DNA of 64,000 nt from Gnetum montanum (GCA_015680685.1 MNCI01016277.1:194502-258501), one strand, 5' to 3'. Positions 10,495 to 22,586 are shown, numbered from the stretch's first letter. The notes: generated by a model from the letters alone, not told the origin. Numbers and translations: made by a program.

Positions 10495-11550
10495 ATGTAT
10501 AGTAGACATGGTCATGATGCTGGTGGGGCTTGCAAACTAGAAGGACCTAATGATTGATAGGAGTAGCCTTTTCAAACATCTAGCTATGGTCATGCAAATA
10601 GGCAACTAGAGCTTATACAACAATTTTTATAGATCTTGCAATAGCATGTTGTAACTAGTGATTCTCCTATTCCCAGGGTCAAGAAAGTGGGAAGTGGTAG
10701 TGGTAGTGGAGGCTCAAAAGAATCAAATAGGCAACCTATCAATAGGAAACTAGTAGAGAAGTTTTGGAAGTTGGGAACTCCTAAATTTAATGGCATTGAG
10801 GATCCCACTGTAGATATAGAATGGTTGGAGGTGGAAAAGGCTTTTGATTTGATGGGCTATTCATTGGTTCAACAAACTTTATTAGTAGTTTATCAATTGA
10901 TTGGTACCTGACATATGTGGACTATTGAAGAGTAGGCCAAAGGATGGACTGGTTAAGAGGTGGCATGGGATGATTTTTTGACATCTTTCAGAGCCTATTA
11001 TGTGTCTACCCAATATGCTTAGGCCAATGAGGATGAGTTCTATCATTTGTATTAGGGTAGTTGATCTATGATGGAGTATGATGCTTATTTCTCTAAGCTG
11101 ATTAGTTATGTACCATAGATTCAAATAGATTCTAGGGCATTGGTGAAAAAATTTGTTCAAGGTTTGAGCCCCTCTTTGAAGGATCACCTATTACCCCTTA
11201 AATTGATGTCTTATGATGAGGCTAGAGTAGTAGCCATGGATTTAGATGGGAGTCAATGAGAAGATACAACACATAGAGAGAGGTAAAAAATGCAGAAGAG
11301 AGGATCAATAGTTAGAGAGAGGCCTAGCCCCTCTAAGCAAGCTCGTGGCCATGGAGGAGAGTGCCTAACACCTACTCTTGATCCTACTATTAGAGTTGGT
11401 CATGGAGCTATTTTCTGTTATAGATGTGGATAGCCTAGTCATATGCAGAGGGATTGCCAAAATTTTTTTACATGTGGGAAGCTAGGGCATTGGGCTCAAA
11501 TGTGCCCAAAGCATGTAGGAAATAGTGGAGGAGGAAAAGGCTAAGGATAG
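10495..11550 (+). pseudogene. gag of element B
   Basis: The frame from ATG 10495 leads into a Gly/Ser-rich linker (about 10690) and a capsid domain (10740-11240) with FWKLGTPKFNG, FDLMGYS and FVQGLSPSLKDHL, typical of Tekay/Del Gag. Two CCHC zinc knuckles follow at about 11410-11510. The first (CYRCG-x-PSHMQRDC) is intact apart from a stop, and the second has lost its first Cys (Phe instead). More than ten stops, mostly TAG, interrupt the frame. Gag would form the particle and package RNA; this copy cannot. Confidence 0.85.
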
Positions 11551-11659
11551 TGACCTCCAATTTAGGGTGGACATGGAGCACTAGTCACTCAACCCAAAGG
11601 AGGGGACCAAAGGACTCAAGGATAGGTGTATGCCTTAACAGACCAACCTTTGGATGTGT

Positions 11660-12230
11660 AGCCAAAAACAATGATGGAGATGGAATGTATGATTTTGGAC
11701 TTTTCTGTGTTGTTTTTATTTGATCTAGGTGTTATTCATTCTTTCATAGATCCTATGAATGCACATCATGTAGCTCTTGTATGTCATTATCTTTCTCTTG
11801 TGTTGATAGTATCTTTTGTTGGTTTCCATGAAACTCGAGTTGATCAGGTGTGTATAGGTGTGCTAGTAGAATTAGGTGTGTAGTGGGTTAGTCATTTACA
11901 TGTTATGAATCTTGGGGTATATGATGTAATTTTGGGGATAGATTGATGGTCAGAGTTCAATGCTAGTTTGGATTGTCGAAAAATTCTCCTACAACTACAA
12001 TTAGTTGATGGTGCTCCAATTAAGATACAATCTCATCCAAAGACTGTGCACATGGATTTGGTATCCTATTAGATGTATCATAGGATGCTTCAAAAAAGGC
12101 ATGAATGCTTTGTGCCTACAATATATAAAAAAACTATGGTGGAGATAGATCAAATTCCTATGGTTCATGAATTCTTTGATGTATTCTAGTTAGAATTACT
12201 AGGTTTGTCACCAATGTGAGAGATTGAGTT
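11660..12230 (+). pseudogene. Protease region of element B
   Basis: The frame runs through FLFDLGVIHSFID, the position of the catalytic Asp loop. The usual D-S/T-G is here D-L-G, a loss of the active-site Ser/Thr. It continues with LGVYDVILGID, matching the conserved chromovirus protease end that reads GMDWL in many family members, and then the linker to RT. Stops interrupt it after 11883. Confidence 0.75.
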
Positions 12231-12249
12231 TGAGATTGAACTTAAATGT

Positions 12250-12960
12250 GGTACAAAGCCTATTTCAAATCTCCACACAAAATTTCTCTTATAGATTTTC
12301 CAGAGCTAAAGATTCAACTACAATACTTGCTAGACAAAGATCTTATTTGACCCAATGTATCACCATGGGGTTTGCCAATGCTATTTGTTAAAAAGAAGGA
12401 TAGAGGTTTGTGGTTATGTATAGATTATAAGAAACTAAACTAGGTGACTATGAAAAATGAATATCTTCTACCACACATTGATGACTTATTTAATCAACTT
12501 TGAGAAGCTCATGTATTCTCAAAGATTGATCTCAAGTTTGGGTATGATCAAGTATAGGTTCATGAATAGGATGTGTCAAAGATAGCATTTAGAACATGGT
12601 ATGGCCATTTTGAGTTTTTGGTGCTTCCATTTGGGTTGACAAATGCATTAGCAGTTTTCATGCACCTCATGAAGAGTGTGATACGACCATTCCTAGATTA
12701 GTTTGTGATTGTGTTCATAGATGATATCTTAGTATATTCTCCTAATGAGCAATTGCATGTAGAGCACTTACAGATGGTCTTACAAACTTTGAGAGAGTAC
12801 CAACTATATACTTAGGCATCCAAATGTTCATTTTGGCAATCAAAGATTCAATTATTGGGACATGTGGTGTTAGCAGCTAGTATCTCTATGGATCTTGCAA
12901 ATATTGCAATCATTTGTGATTAGCTTGTGTTGTAATTAGTGGTGGAGGTATGAAGCTTCT
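12250..12960 (+). pseudogene. Reverse transcriptase of element B
   Basis: Recognisable RT blocks are [11 protein letters not shown] (about 12410), FSKIDLKFGYDQV (12520), [13 protein letters not shown] (12610) and the catalytic [10 protein letters not shown] (12711-12740), with both active-site Asp residues present. The later LLGHVV block is at about 12855. Several TAG codons stand where Gln is expected, for example after KLN and before FVIVF. The sequence is recognisable but non-functional. Confidence 0.88.
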
Positions 12961-13099
12961 TGGGATTAGTAGGATATTATTGGATGTTTGTGAAAAAAAT
13001 TTCTCACATAGCATCTCCTTTGACTTAATTGTTGAGGAAGGAGGCTAACTTTACTTGGGGCCTAGCTTGTTAGGTTGCATTTGAAGAGTTGAAGCATAG

Positions 13100-13520
13100 A
13101 TTGGTGACTTCTCTAGTGCTAATATCTCCTACAATAGGACAACCATGTGATGTTAGTATTGATGTTTTAGGGTGTGTATTTGGTTGTACGTTGATGTAGG
13201 ATGGACAAGTTGTGGCTTATGCATCTCATCAATTGAGGCAACATGAAATTAGATATCTTATGCATGATCTAGAGTTGGGTGTTGTGATATTCACATTGAA
13301 GATTTGGTAGCATTATCTATATGGGGAGTAGGTTACTATTTGGAATGACCATAAGAGCCTCCAATATCTTATGAGTCAACCATAGTTAAACTTGCGACAA
13401 TGTAGATCGATATATCTGCTTTTTGATTTTAATTTTACTATTAAATATAGGCCTGGCAAGACTAATAAAGTAGCAAACGCATTGACTAGGGTGACAAGTA
13501 AGCTTAATAACTTGACAATC
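13100..13520 (+). pseudogene. RNase H of element B
   Basis: Blocks seen are a CDVSIDVLG segment (about 13145) in place of the usual CDAS-type first motif, [16 protein letters not shown] (13205), [14 protein letters not shown] (13270), and WNDHKSLQYLM (13340) for the last catalytic Asp region. It ends with YRPGKTNKVANALTR (13450), the standard RNase H end and tether to integrase. Scattered TAG stops occur. Confidence 0.83.
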
Positions 13521-13719
13521 CAATCAGATTTACAATAGCAGACATGAAAGCAACAATGAAATGATACATGGTGTTAAGAATTGAGGCAATAGATCATCTC
13601 TGATGGATCACTCTCTATGGATAGTGATTGAGTGTTATGGAGGGATGGTCAAGTATGTGTTCTAGAATCTTTATGAATTTAGTTGATAGATAAGGCCTAG
13701 ATGAGTAAATACCAAATGC

Positions 13720-14600
13720 ATCCAAGTAGTCAAAAAATGTACCAAAGTTTATGATGGATGTATTGATGGCCTAGTATGAAGAGGAATGTAGGGGAGTATG
13801 TATCTCGACGTTTAATTTTCCAGCAAGTGAAGATAGAGCATCAGGGACCTGGAGGATATTTGCATTCCCATGATATTCCTCAATGGAAATGGGATGTCAT
13901 TGGTATGGATATCATTGTGGGTCTTCTGCAAGCTTGTAGTGGTCTTGATGCTATATCTTTAGTTGTTGATTTTTTGATAAAGTTTTCCCATTTCCTTGCC
14001 ACACAATCATTAGTAAGTTTAGTAGAAACTACACATCTCTTTCTTGTAGAGATAGTGTGGTTGCATGGTGTGCCATGATGGATTATTAGTGATAAAGATG
14101 CTTAATTCAAGTCACAATTTTGAAAATAATTTTAGAAGAAGATGGGTACAAAGCTGAATATGAGTTCAGCATATCATCCACAAACTAATGGTTAGACTCA
14201 GTGGGTGAATTATGTTCTAGAAGACATGTTAAGAGCCTATGCTTTGTAGTATAGAGAAGGTTGGGATTGGATGCTATCATTAGTTGAATTTTCATATAAT
14301 AACAATTATCAAAAGAGTTTATAGGTAGCACCATATGATATTTTATATGGTAGGCCATGTAGAACACCTTTATGTTTGGATACCATAGAAGATCGTCAAT
14401 AGGTAAGCATGGATTTGGTGAGGTAGACTATAAAGTAGATTCAAGATATTCGAGATAGATTGAGAGTTGCACAGGATAGGTAGATGGCATATGTCAATCA
14501 GCATTGAAGGCCACTGGATTTTATAGTTGAAGATCATGTATTTCTTTTGGTTTCTTCCTTGAAAGGCCATAATTTGGCCAACAAAGGAAATTGGCTCCTA
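13720..14600 (+). pseudogene. Integrase of element B
   Basis: The catalytic core starts with WKWDVIGMDIIVGL (about 13890; first Asp kept). The second Asp block reads IISDKDA (14080). The Glu block reads YHPQTNG then TQWVN, where family members have an E-R pair; the catalytic Glu appears to be Gln here. The HHCC region before 13800 is degraded. 13776-14078 is the longest clean frame. The element could not have integrated with this enzyme. Confidence 0.82.
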
Positions 14601-14639
14601 GATACATTGGTTCATTTCCAATGTTACAGTGGATTGGGA

Positions 14640-14970
14640 GAGTGGCCTATTGGATAGAATTACCTCCTCATTTGAAACATGTCCATGATGTATTTCATGT
14701 ATCTATGCTATGAAATTATGTGCTTGATGAACATCATGTGATTAACCATTCAAGGATATAGCTATAATTTGATGTTAGTTATGTTGAGCAACCAGTTGAT
14801 ATTGTTGATTGTATGTTGTGATAGCTATGCAGTAAAGTTGTACCTATGGTCAAAATTTTATGGAATAGACATGGAGCTTCAGAGGCTACTTGGGAGGTGG
14901 AGACTATGATGTGCATAGCTTATGTTAAGATCTTTTGGAAGGAAGATTATCAAGAAGGAAAGAGTGGAGA
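14640..14970 (+). pseudogene. Integrase C-terminal/chromodomain region of element B
   Basis: After a block containing YWIELPPHLKHVHDVFHVS (about 14647), the sequence has VKILWNRHGASEATWEVE (14850-14905), which is the end of a group II-like chromodomain. In chromoviruses this domain directs insertion into heterochromatin. Two stops interrupt it. Confidence 0.8.
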
Positions 14971-15021
14971 CATTAGGTACGATCATATGCTTACAATTTA
15001 TACATTATGTGTGAAGTCTTA

Positions 15022-16372
15022 GTGGGTTGTTGTGGATGAGTTAATATAATATAAATGTATTTTATATGTTATGAGGATTCATCTTTATGTTACAATTATG
15101 ATGTCTTAACATGCTTAACTAACGTGATTATGTACACTAGCCCTATGTGATGTATTAAATAGGTGAGGTTGCTAGTAAAGGTGTTGGATAGGGATACAAG
15201 AGCACATATCTAGTATGTCTTTATGCTTTATGTATGATTTCAGTATTTATGCATTTTCATGATAGCATTATGTTGCATGATGTTTGGGTGTGATTTTGGC
15301 ATGTGAATATGTAGAGCATTTGATAATGATCCCATAGGTTCAAACAGATTTTGATTTGGAGTCCCAGTGTGTTTGTTACGCATGATTAAAGGTCACTACA
15401 TTAGTTGTAGAGGAAAAAATAAATATACCTTATGAAAATATTTTATTTTAAAAATAATAATAAATAATTCAAAAGTAAAGTCATTTTCCATTTTCACATG
15501 ACATGTGCTACCTTGGTTATGTGTTTTTGTTTCTTTTTTTTTTCTTTTTTGAAAAGAAAAACCAATGCATAGAAGTAATGTTTATGCATGAGGCATAAAC
15601 TTGTTTGATTTTAAATCAAAAAGTGACCCACCACCCATAAAAAAATTGGGGTTTGTCTATTTTCTTTTTTTCTAGGGAAAAACATAAATGCATAGGAGCC
15701 TATTTTCTTTTGTTTTTCTTTCTTCTCTCTTCTTTTGTTCCATATTTTTCTAAATTCTGAGCTATGTGAATGGTTTTTGCTTGCTCTAAACATGGATTTT
15801 GGATTTCTATGATCATATCTACATAGGTGTAGAACTTTTTTGGAAGGAAATGGAGTTCTACTAGATTTTTGAGAGTTTTCTACTTGTTTTAGCCTTTTTG
15901 CCCCAACAATTTTAATTGGTGGGTTGTCTTTTCCTTTTCTTTGTATTTTTGTGTTGGATTAATATATATGAATATGTGATGTGGGCATGTGGAGTGGATA
16001 GCTCAAATATTGAGCTTGGACATGTTATTTTGCATATTTTCTAAAATTGTGTGATTTTGGTTATGAATTGTGTAGTAATATATATGCTATATATGATATG
16101 ATGTTGACATGTAGAATATGATATGTCATGTTGATCAGACTAGTATGATTGAAATATAATATTTTCAGGGCCTATTGGGGTGAAGTGTTTTTGGGAGTTT
16201 CAATCCTTCTTAGCGATAATTAAATATTATTTTATTAAAAAAATTTGAATTTGTATAAATTTGCTTCCAAGAGTCCAATTTAGGTAAAATTAGTGTCATT
16301 AGGGTTGTTTTGGGAAGTACTTTCTAATCATGGAATTGGTTTTCTCTATGGGCATATATCATTTTGAATAAC
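15022..16372 (+). repeat. Element B 3' LTR, truncated
   Basis: It aligns with 50-1395 at high identity, with small indels in the A/T-rich part. Similarity stops at GGGCATATATCATTTTGAA; the next 88 bases (16373-16460) are unrelated to the 5' LTR. The exact left end is unclear, as I see no unambiguous TG start. Confidence 0.75.
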
Positions 16373-16485
16373 TCTTGGTTGATGATTTGATTAGCCACTA
16401 GTTGGCCCAAGTAGGTGGGCTAGTCTAATAATGATTGTTGTCTTAGAGTGAGACCCCATCTGATGAGACACGATTAGCATGTGCT

Positions 16486-16533
16486 GCGATATCGCGTACG
16501 CAATATCGCGTCCCCTGTGATATCGCGGTCCAT
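16486..16533 (+). repeat. GCGATATCGC palindromic array, short form
   Basis: Three spaced near-copies of the palindrome GCGATATCGC lie directly upstream of the TATA box. The 3' LTR holds a longer version (22624-22747). The CpG-rich core stands out against AT-rich surroundings. Confidence 0.9.
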
Positions 16534-16542
16534 CACCAAATC

Positions 16543-16550
16543 TATAAAGA
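16543..16550 (+). promoter_or_regulatory. TATA box of element C 5' LTR
   Basis: TATAAAGA directly follows the palindromic array. The 3' LTR equivalent is TATAAATA at 22761-22768. Confidence 0.7.
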
Positions 16551-17386
16551 AGAGGCGGCACTCCCCTCATTTCATGTCCTAGGCTAGAAGTAGTGAAACT
16601 CTGGTGGATTGATCACCCCAGAGATAGAATATTTTCCATGTGCCCACAGTAGGAGTCCCCCAAGTGAACAGTTCTTTATTCGAGCAGCTTTGTACCTGAA
16701 CGCAAGTTGTGTACAGCAATAAAGACGAGCTTTGTAGATAAACCTTCCAGTGCATGGATAGGTTTATTTAATGTTATTTATTGCTTTCCTAGTAACGTGG
16801 CATGAGTACGACTTGGTTACGAGCATTGACGAATGTGTATGGCTAGCCAAGGAATCGGCTACTCATCGCGATTAGATTCTCTTACCCTTACCTCCTAGAA
16901 CATGGGACAAGTACGACTTGATTACGAGATCTACGGATGTGTACGACTAGTCAAGGAATTGGCTGCTTGTCACACTTAGGCTAGTTAGGTGCCTCAGTAC
17001 GAATGCTTCATGCACGTGCGTTACGTGTGGTAATCCCAGTAACGATTAGTGTTTGGTAGCCATAGTTGCATAGTTCAGGGTGTGTACAGCAAGTGGGAAC
17101 GGATGCTAACGCTAGGACTTAGTGATGTAGTTAGAGTTAGTTTTAGTCTCTCAACCCTTCACTCTTTAGCATAGGAGATAAACCAGAAAATACCAAAAAA
17201 ATCATATACCTTCGACTTACTTGACCATACACTGTGACAACAACAAGTAAGTCTGAGAAGACAACAATTAACTAACCCCAAGTGTTCCTTACGCCGTTTA
17301 GGAATTTAGTCTATGGAGTTCAACCGGATCATGCATGCTATGCTCATTTCGTATGGTTGAGTGTAGGGGTACCTCACCACTCATCA

Positions 17387-17406
17387 TTGGTGCCATTGCT
17401 GAGGAT
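17387..17406 (+). promoter_or_regulatory. Primer binding site of element C
   Basis: TTGGTGCCATTGCTGAGGAT abuts the 5' LTR and matches the sites of A and E with transitions. Confidence 0.85.
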
Positions 17407-17527
17407 CAAGTGTTTGTACACCAATTAGAACATTAGGAAATCTTTCACATCGTTGTGAGCCTTAACGAACCTTTGGGTTAATTAGTTATATAAGAAGATA
17501 TATAATAATGAACAGCACACCAATAAA

Positions 17528-19780
17528 ATGTCTTCTTCTCATAAGGTTAACGCACCTAGGGATAACACTGAAGATAGTTAGCATCATACACATAACCTAG
17601 ACCAACCAAGTCCTAAACAGTATAAGATAGCTTATACTCATCCTGATGAGTATATGCCTGATTTCACTTTTACCCTCCATCAGGATGAACAGTTGTGCTG
17701 GAGAGATTTGTTTGGTAATATCATGTTACCACCAAATCAATCTGTTCCGAACATGCTCTTCCATGCCTTAGCACAGATTAGCATGTAGGACTTATTCGTT
17801 GAATACATTTCTGGAAGATATCATATAAGGGATTATCATCCCACAGATGCCCAACGTATTTGGGACAAAAGGTAGGAGAGCCAACACTCATTGTTGAAGG
17901 GCAAGGTCCCCCATGTCCTTAGTGAAATAGGAGACAAGGAACCCCTCACAATGGGTTTCTTAGAAAATTATGTTCCTCATCCTCACAATGGTGAAGAGGT
18001 TAGGCATCAGAGCCTTCGATCAACTGTACATGCTACGGGCTCTGATCCCCGGGAACACCAACTGTTCACAGCAGGAACAACCACTCACACTAAGGACAGA
18101 CACTTAGATCGTCACAACGATCGAGGCCGAAGCAGCCAAAGAGAAGGTAAGAAACATCACCATGGTGATGGATCCCCTTCCTCTTATCCTTCATCTCACC
18201 ATTCACACTCTCCTTCCACATCTGGGTGCAACCATTGTGAGCACAATGGAGAGGGTAAAAGTAAGGAAGATGAAAGACCTTGATAGGAAGGTCGGGAGTT
18301 AGGACAAGGGGAAGGACATAGGGAGAGTAGGGAACCACCATGAAGACATCAAAGATGTCATGATAGAGATGATCATGATGAACCCCTACTCGCAACCCAA
18401 AGCATGCTAGATATCACAGAGGTAGTTAGGATCCCCACAAGGCACTTAAAGGATAGCAGGATCAAGCGTTTGGACATAAATAATATCCCACATTTTGAAT
18501 GGGGATACAACGCTGATACTCAACATCATTTATAGGCATTCCATGATGCCTATGCTTTGAAAAATATAGATAATGAGTGGTAGAAGCTTAAGTTATTCCC
18601 AAGGATACTCACTAAAGAAGCAGAGAGCTAGTACTGGTCCATAGAACCAGAAACCATCAGGAGGTGGAGTACGATGCTCGAACTGTTCAACAACAAATAT
18701 CAGACATACTCGAGAGTGTCCAATTTGTGTAAGCAGATCCAAGGCTAGAAAACAAGGTGCTTATGAACCCTTGGATGTTGCCATCGCCCGTTACTATACA
18801 CTGCTACATCGTTGCCTGGGCCATGGGTACGCTAAATAGGATCAACTTCACCACATCGTGGATGGGCTAAGAAATGAAACGAGAAGAACTCTTGGGACTT
18901 ACGCCCAAGGGAGACTTTCCCAACTGAGAGCCCATGAAGTTGAAAGTTTGTTGGAACAAGTAGCGCAAGAAGAGGGTGAGCTACATAAGAGGGAAAGTGT
19001 AGAAAAATACAATCACGATCCCTCCCTTTACAAGAAGAGAGTGAAATTCTGTGATGAGGAGGATGAGTCACCACTCGAAGAGTTGGTGAATCAGAAAACC
19101 TTATCAATCCAAAAGTTAACAACCGAGGTATCAGCTAAGGTAGACCAAATGTGGGATTCCTTAGACTCACGAATAGAAACAGTCTTNNNNNNNNNNNNNN
19201 NNNNNNNNNNNNNNNNNNNNCAAACACCCTGAAGGTTACCTTATCCACAAGGTAACCCAAGGCAGTTCCACCAACCCTTAACATATTACCTAAGTGGAAT
19301 GCCTCCATAGCCTATTGGACAACATCAGCAGTGGCAATACCCACAGTCATGGGGGATGCCACCACCAACACATCAATACCCTTACCGGCAGCCCGATCCT
19401 TACGGTTATTATGTGCAGCAGCTAGTTTCTCTAGGTGACTCTATGGGTCACACTACTCCCCAACGTTACTACCAAGTTCGAGAGTACTTCAGGAGGACTC
19501 CTTCTCCTCCAGGAGATATCTCACACTCAGTCCATCCTCTAAATCCACCTGCACCTCTTCCACATGTAGTTCCCATACAACCTATTCCAACAATGTAGGG
19601 GGAATTTCCTACCCAACCGCAGCAACGTAACACTGCAAGAGCTGTAAATATTCAGCATGTAAATATCCAACTAGGTGCTAGTTCTAAAAACTGTACAAAG
19701 AAGAGACCCTTTTTCAGAACTAGGAGCCCAGACAAACTCTCGCAACAATAAGCGGTTGGGCACATGTATAGGCCTCTAAC
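17528..19780 (+). pseudogene. gag of element C
   Basis: ATG 17528 opens M-S-S-S-H-K. The N-terminal region, missing from A, includes YTHPDEYMPDFTF and HQDEQLCWRDLFGN (about 17635-17720) and is shared with the gag of element E. A His/Ser/Arg-rich tract lies at about 18090-18230, then the capsid-like block with NIPHFEWGY (18480). One extra A near 18750 shifts the frame; 18858 onward reads on with a conserved LRNETRRTLGTYAQGRL block. An N gap (19187-19220) replaces the region where A has its Cys-rich motif. The Gln/Pro/Tyr-rich linker follows to about 19600. Several TAG codons interrupt it. Confidence 0.82.
19187..19220. other. Assembly gap (34 N) in gag of element C
   Basis: Alignment with element A suggests that roughly 230 bp, including the CEICQYDH-type motif, should lie here. 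The gap is much shorter than the missing sequence, so its size is probably nominal, unless there is also a true deletion. Confidence 0.95.
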
Positions 19781-20420
19781 CAATAATGCTTCAGAGAACC
19801 CTTCAGCCCAACAACTAAGTACACAAATGGTTATGTTGACACATACTGTAACTGACTGGATAAAGGTGGGCCACCTTCCTAGGAAGCTACGTGACCCTGG
19901 GAACCCCTTAATTCATTTATAGATCATTGGAAATGCACCACATCAAGCTCTTCTTGACTCAGGTTCCAGAGTCAACCTAATTTCACAAAGGATGTATCAA
20001 GCCTGGAACCTACCCCAACTTAAGAAGAGTAACATACAACTGGAGCTAGCTGACCAGTCCATCACCATTCCCTTAGGATTGGTGAAGGACATTATCACCA
20101 CTGTGTGTGGGTGGTCATACCCAGCCGATTTCCTAGTGATCAAGGTTAACAATGAAGGGGGGCTTCCCCATTATAATGGGAAGACCATGGCTAAGCACTA
20201 TAGATGCGTACCTAGGAATTCATGATCTTTCCTTGCAAATTTCTAAGATAAACATTTACGGAAAGATCGAGAAGAAGAAAGTTCCATACATCACATACAA
20301 TGATTCATCGGGTGATGACATGGAGGATATGTCTCCATGTGAACGATGTGCCTATGAGAATGAGAAACAAAGATTCCTGTATGTAGCAACCACGCAACCA
20401 GTAGTAGACACCCCATAGTT
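19781..20420 (+). pseudogene. Protease domain of element C
   Basis: The active-site loop LLDSGSRVNLIS (about 19950) is intact. LELADQSITIPLGLVKDI follows. A one-base indel in a G run near 20157 shifts the frame before IIMGRPWLSTIDAYLG (about 20165-20212). The C-terminal tail has KKKVPYITYND and a Cys pair (SPCERCAY). It is otherwise close to the element A protease. Confidence 0.85.
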
Positions 20421-20640
20421 GACAGCCACTCGAAGGAGCAAGCAAATATGCATGGAATGAACTAAGGAGATAACTCATGCCAACAACCGTGGCATAGACA
20501 CATTGGAACATGAGCGTTGCCAACTTCCACCTCTCAACTTAAGATCATCAATTGGGAGAAGTTGGGCACTTCTTAGAAATTCAAATAGACGCTCATTATT
20601 TCAGATCTCTCCCTTACAACTCAGTCATGGGGGAGATGGC
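20421..20640 (+). pseudogene. Deletion junction replacing pol in element C
   Basis: Sequence matching the pre-RT linker (ICME, RCQLP) runs to about 20570 and then joins directly to the post-integrase sequence that carries AGTCATGGGGG (20623-20633). Roughly 3 kb of RT, RNase H and integrase is missing compared with E. Confidence 0.8.
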
Positions 20641-22586
20641 CACCTATGCTAATCATATGGGGCCCTCAGTTCTTTTAAGTTTTTATTTTACACATTTTTG
20701 TTCTACACATTTTTTTTCTTACACATTTTTGTTTTACACTTTCTTTAACTTTTTCTGTTTTTGTTTTACAACATTGTTACACTTTTCTATTTGTGTGTGT
20801 GTGTGTGTCATCCAGCATGTAAGTTCGTCACCCAATAAGTGTTCAGACCGATGGGATGAATTATTTTTCATTGATTACTAATGTTTAGTTTTTACCTTTA
20901 AGTTACAATGTTGATACTAAGTTATGTTTCTTTTGATATGGTAGACAATGAGATCACTTCATCCATCCATCCATCAATTTCTATGGTTTCTCTTGGCTTG
21001 GAAATGTACAGTTCCCCTCTAATACGAACTTTAACAAATCAGTGACTGGGCATTTCTCAAACTAAGGAAGGACTTAAGGATTGACAAGGGTGTGACTTCA
21101 AGGGAACTTGATGTTTTTGGTGTTGACCGTTCACTTGGGTGCTTGGATGTTTTCTTCTTGAGTTTTCTTACCATTCTGATGTTACCCAATTGTCGGAAGC
21201 TGAGATAATAAAAATAATAAGTCTTTGCATGGTGTGGTCCCCACGCATAAAAACACAAAACACAAAACACAAAAAAAAAACCAAAGTGAGGATTCAAAGC
21301 ACACCCCTTAGACAGAATAAATTTAGGCTGCAAGCACTGGTTATGGAACCAAAAGTGTTCCCTCTAACTAAGGCCCTTCTCGCTCCCCATTGTCTCCTTT
21401 GTTTCGTCAGAATGGTGGTGGCTCTTTGAAGATCATCCTCGTTATCTGAGTGGATGGTTCAACCAAATGCATTAATGCAAAGTCACTCGAAGTGGTTGGT
21501 TTGAGCCTGAAGTTGGAATGAGATTTGCCAAGTCACATTAACCATAAAACGCACAAGGGGCTGTACACCACCTTGTTCTTGGAATTCCATTCCACTTATC
21601 TTCTCTCCACCCTTCTCTCCATTGTTCACCTCATTGCCAGTTGTATCATTAGTATATATATTTTGGTTGATGCATTGTTTTCTTTTTGGTCAATCCTTCC
21701 GGTTAAGACTTTAACTCTTGTTCCAAAGGACATTCCCAGAGCCTACGGACTCTTTGAATATGGGTTTGTCAGGGCATTAACGACATGAGCCTACTTTGGG
21801 GAGGACCCACTGACATTCCTATTTGGAACATTAGTTAACTCCTTTTCCTTAACATTTTGCAATTAATTTTAATTTTGTTCATTTCCATCTTGACATCCAC
21901 TTCATCGATGCCATAGTTGTCCCTTTTTACCTATCTTTCTTACTCCTTTTCTTTCTCCATTCTAACGCTACCGGAGGTTGTAATTAGTCATGGGGGTATG
22001 GGGCCCACTTTTTTCAATTTTTCTCCTAAGCCCCAAAATTTTTGATTTTCTTCCTAACCCCTACACCTTCGGTAGTCATCATGACTACATCTTCCCAGGT
22101 CCATATCATCCATACCACAACCTAGCCAATGGACTTACACCAAAGCAAGGTATTAATTACTTAATGATTCGATTACCCTTGCTAATATATGATTGTGTTG
22201 TGTGTGCAGGTGGCGATTAAATAAACAACGGATTGGATCTAGAGCTAGAGCAAACACTTGGAATGAAGCAGCGTTGAAGCAGCTATGCAAGGAGTAGAAT
22301 TGATGATGTGCTTATGGATGGACAACGAAAGGTGCAATCTAGGCGTTGGTAGTAGCAAGACTCTTCTCTCTTCTTCTCTTCTCTTCTCTCTCCTCTTTTC
22401 TCTCAGCTGCCAAATGTGGCCTGATGTCATTGTAATAAGGTGTTCACCTTTGTTGTCATGAACACTAGTTTTTTCAAGTCTTGTAATAATGATCCGTTCA
22501 CATGTCATTCCATTAGTTCCATTCCCCTCAATAATTCCATACCTACCCGATATCATTGTAAGGAACTCGAGGAAGAGTTTTCATTC
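20641..22586 (+). other. 3' non-coding region of element C
   Basis: It corresponds to 6846-8794 of element A. It contains a (TG)n run at about 20792-20808, a single copy of the GTCTTTGCATGGTGTGG module (21222-21320), a 100-codon antisense frame (21333 to 21031, minus strand) and a polypurine-like motif at 21986-21996. No sense gene is recognised. Confidence 0.65.

Larger units (their letters stand above)
50..16372 (+). mobile_element. Element B: Ty3/gypsy chromovirus (Tekay/Del type), degenerate
   Basis: This is the outer element of the left third. Sequence at 50-1395 is repeated at about 15041-16368, giving the two LTRs. The 5' LTR ends in TTACA at 10415, three bases before an initiator-Met primer binding site. 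The interior then reads gag, protease, reverse transcriptase, RNase H, integrase and a chromodomain-like C-terminus, the gene order of plant chromoviruses. The 5' LTR is split by element A, and the 3' LTR stops matching at about 16372, so its right end is lost. Most reading frames are broken by TAG codons where the family has Gln or Trp, as expected after deamination of methylated cytosine. The left boundary lies at or before the window start. The element is not functional. Confidence 0.85.
16461..17386 (+). repeat. Element C 5' LTR (926 bp)
   Basis: Starts TGATGAGACACG, ends ACTCATCA, and pairs with 22600-23605. The U3 has a short array of GCGATATCGC-type palindromes (16486-16533), then TATAAAGA at 16543. 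Confidence 0.95.

Noticed and set aside
16373-16460. Continuation of the element B 3' LTR
   Set aside because: No similarity to the corresponding part of the 5' LTR after about 1395.
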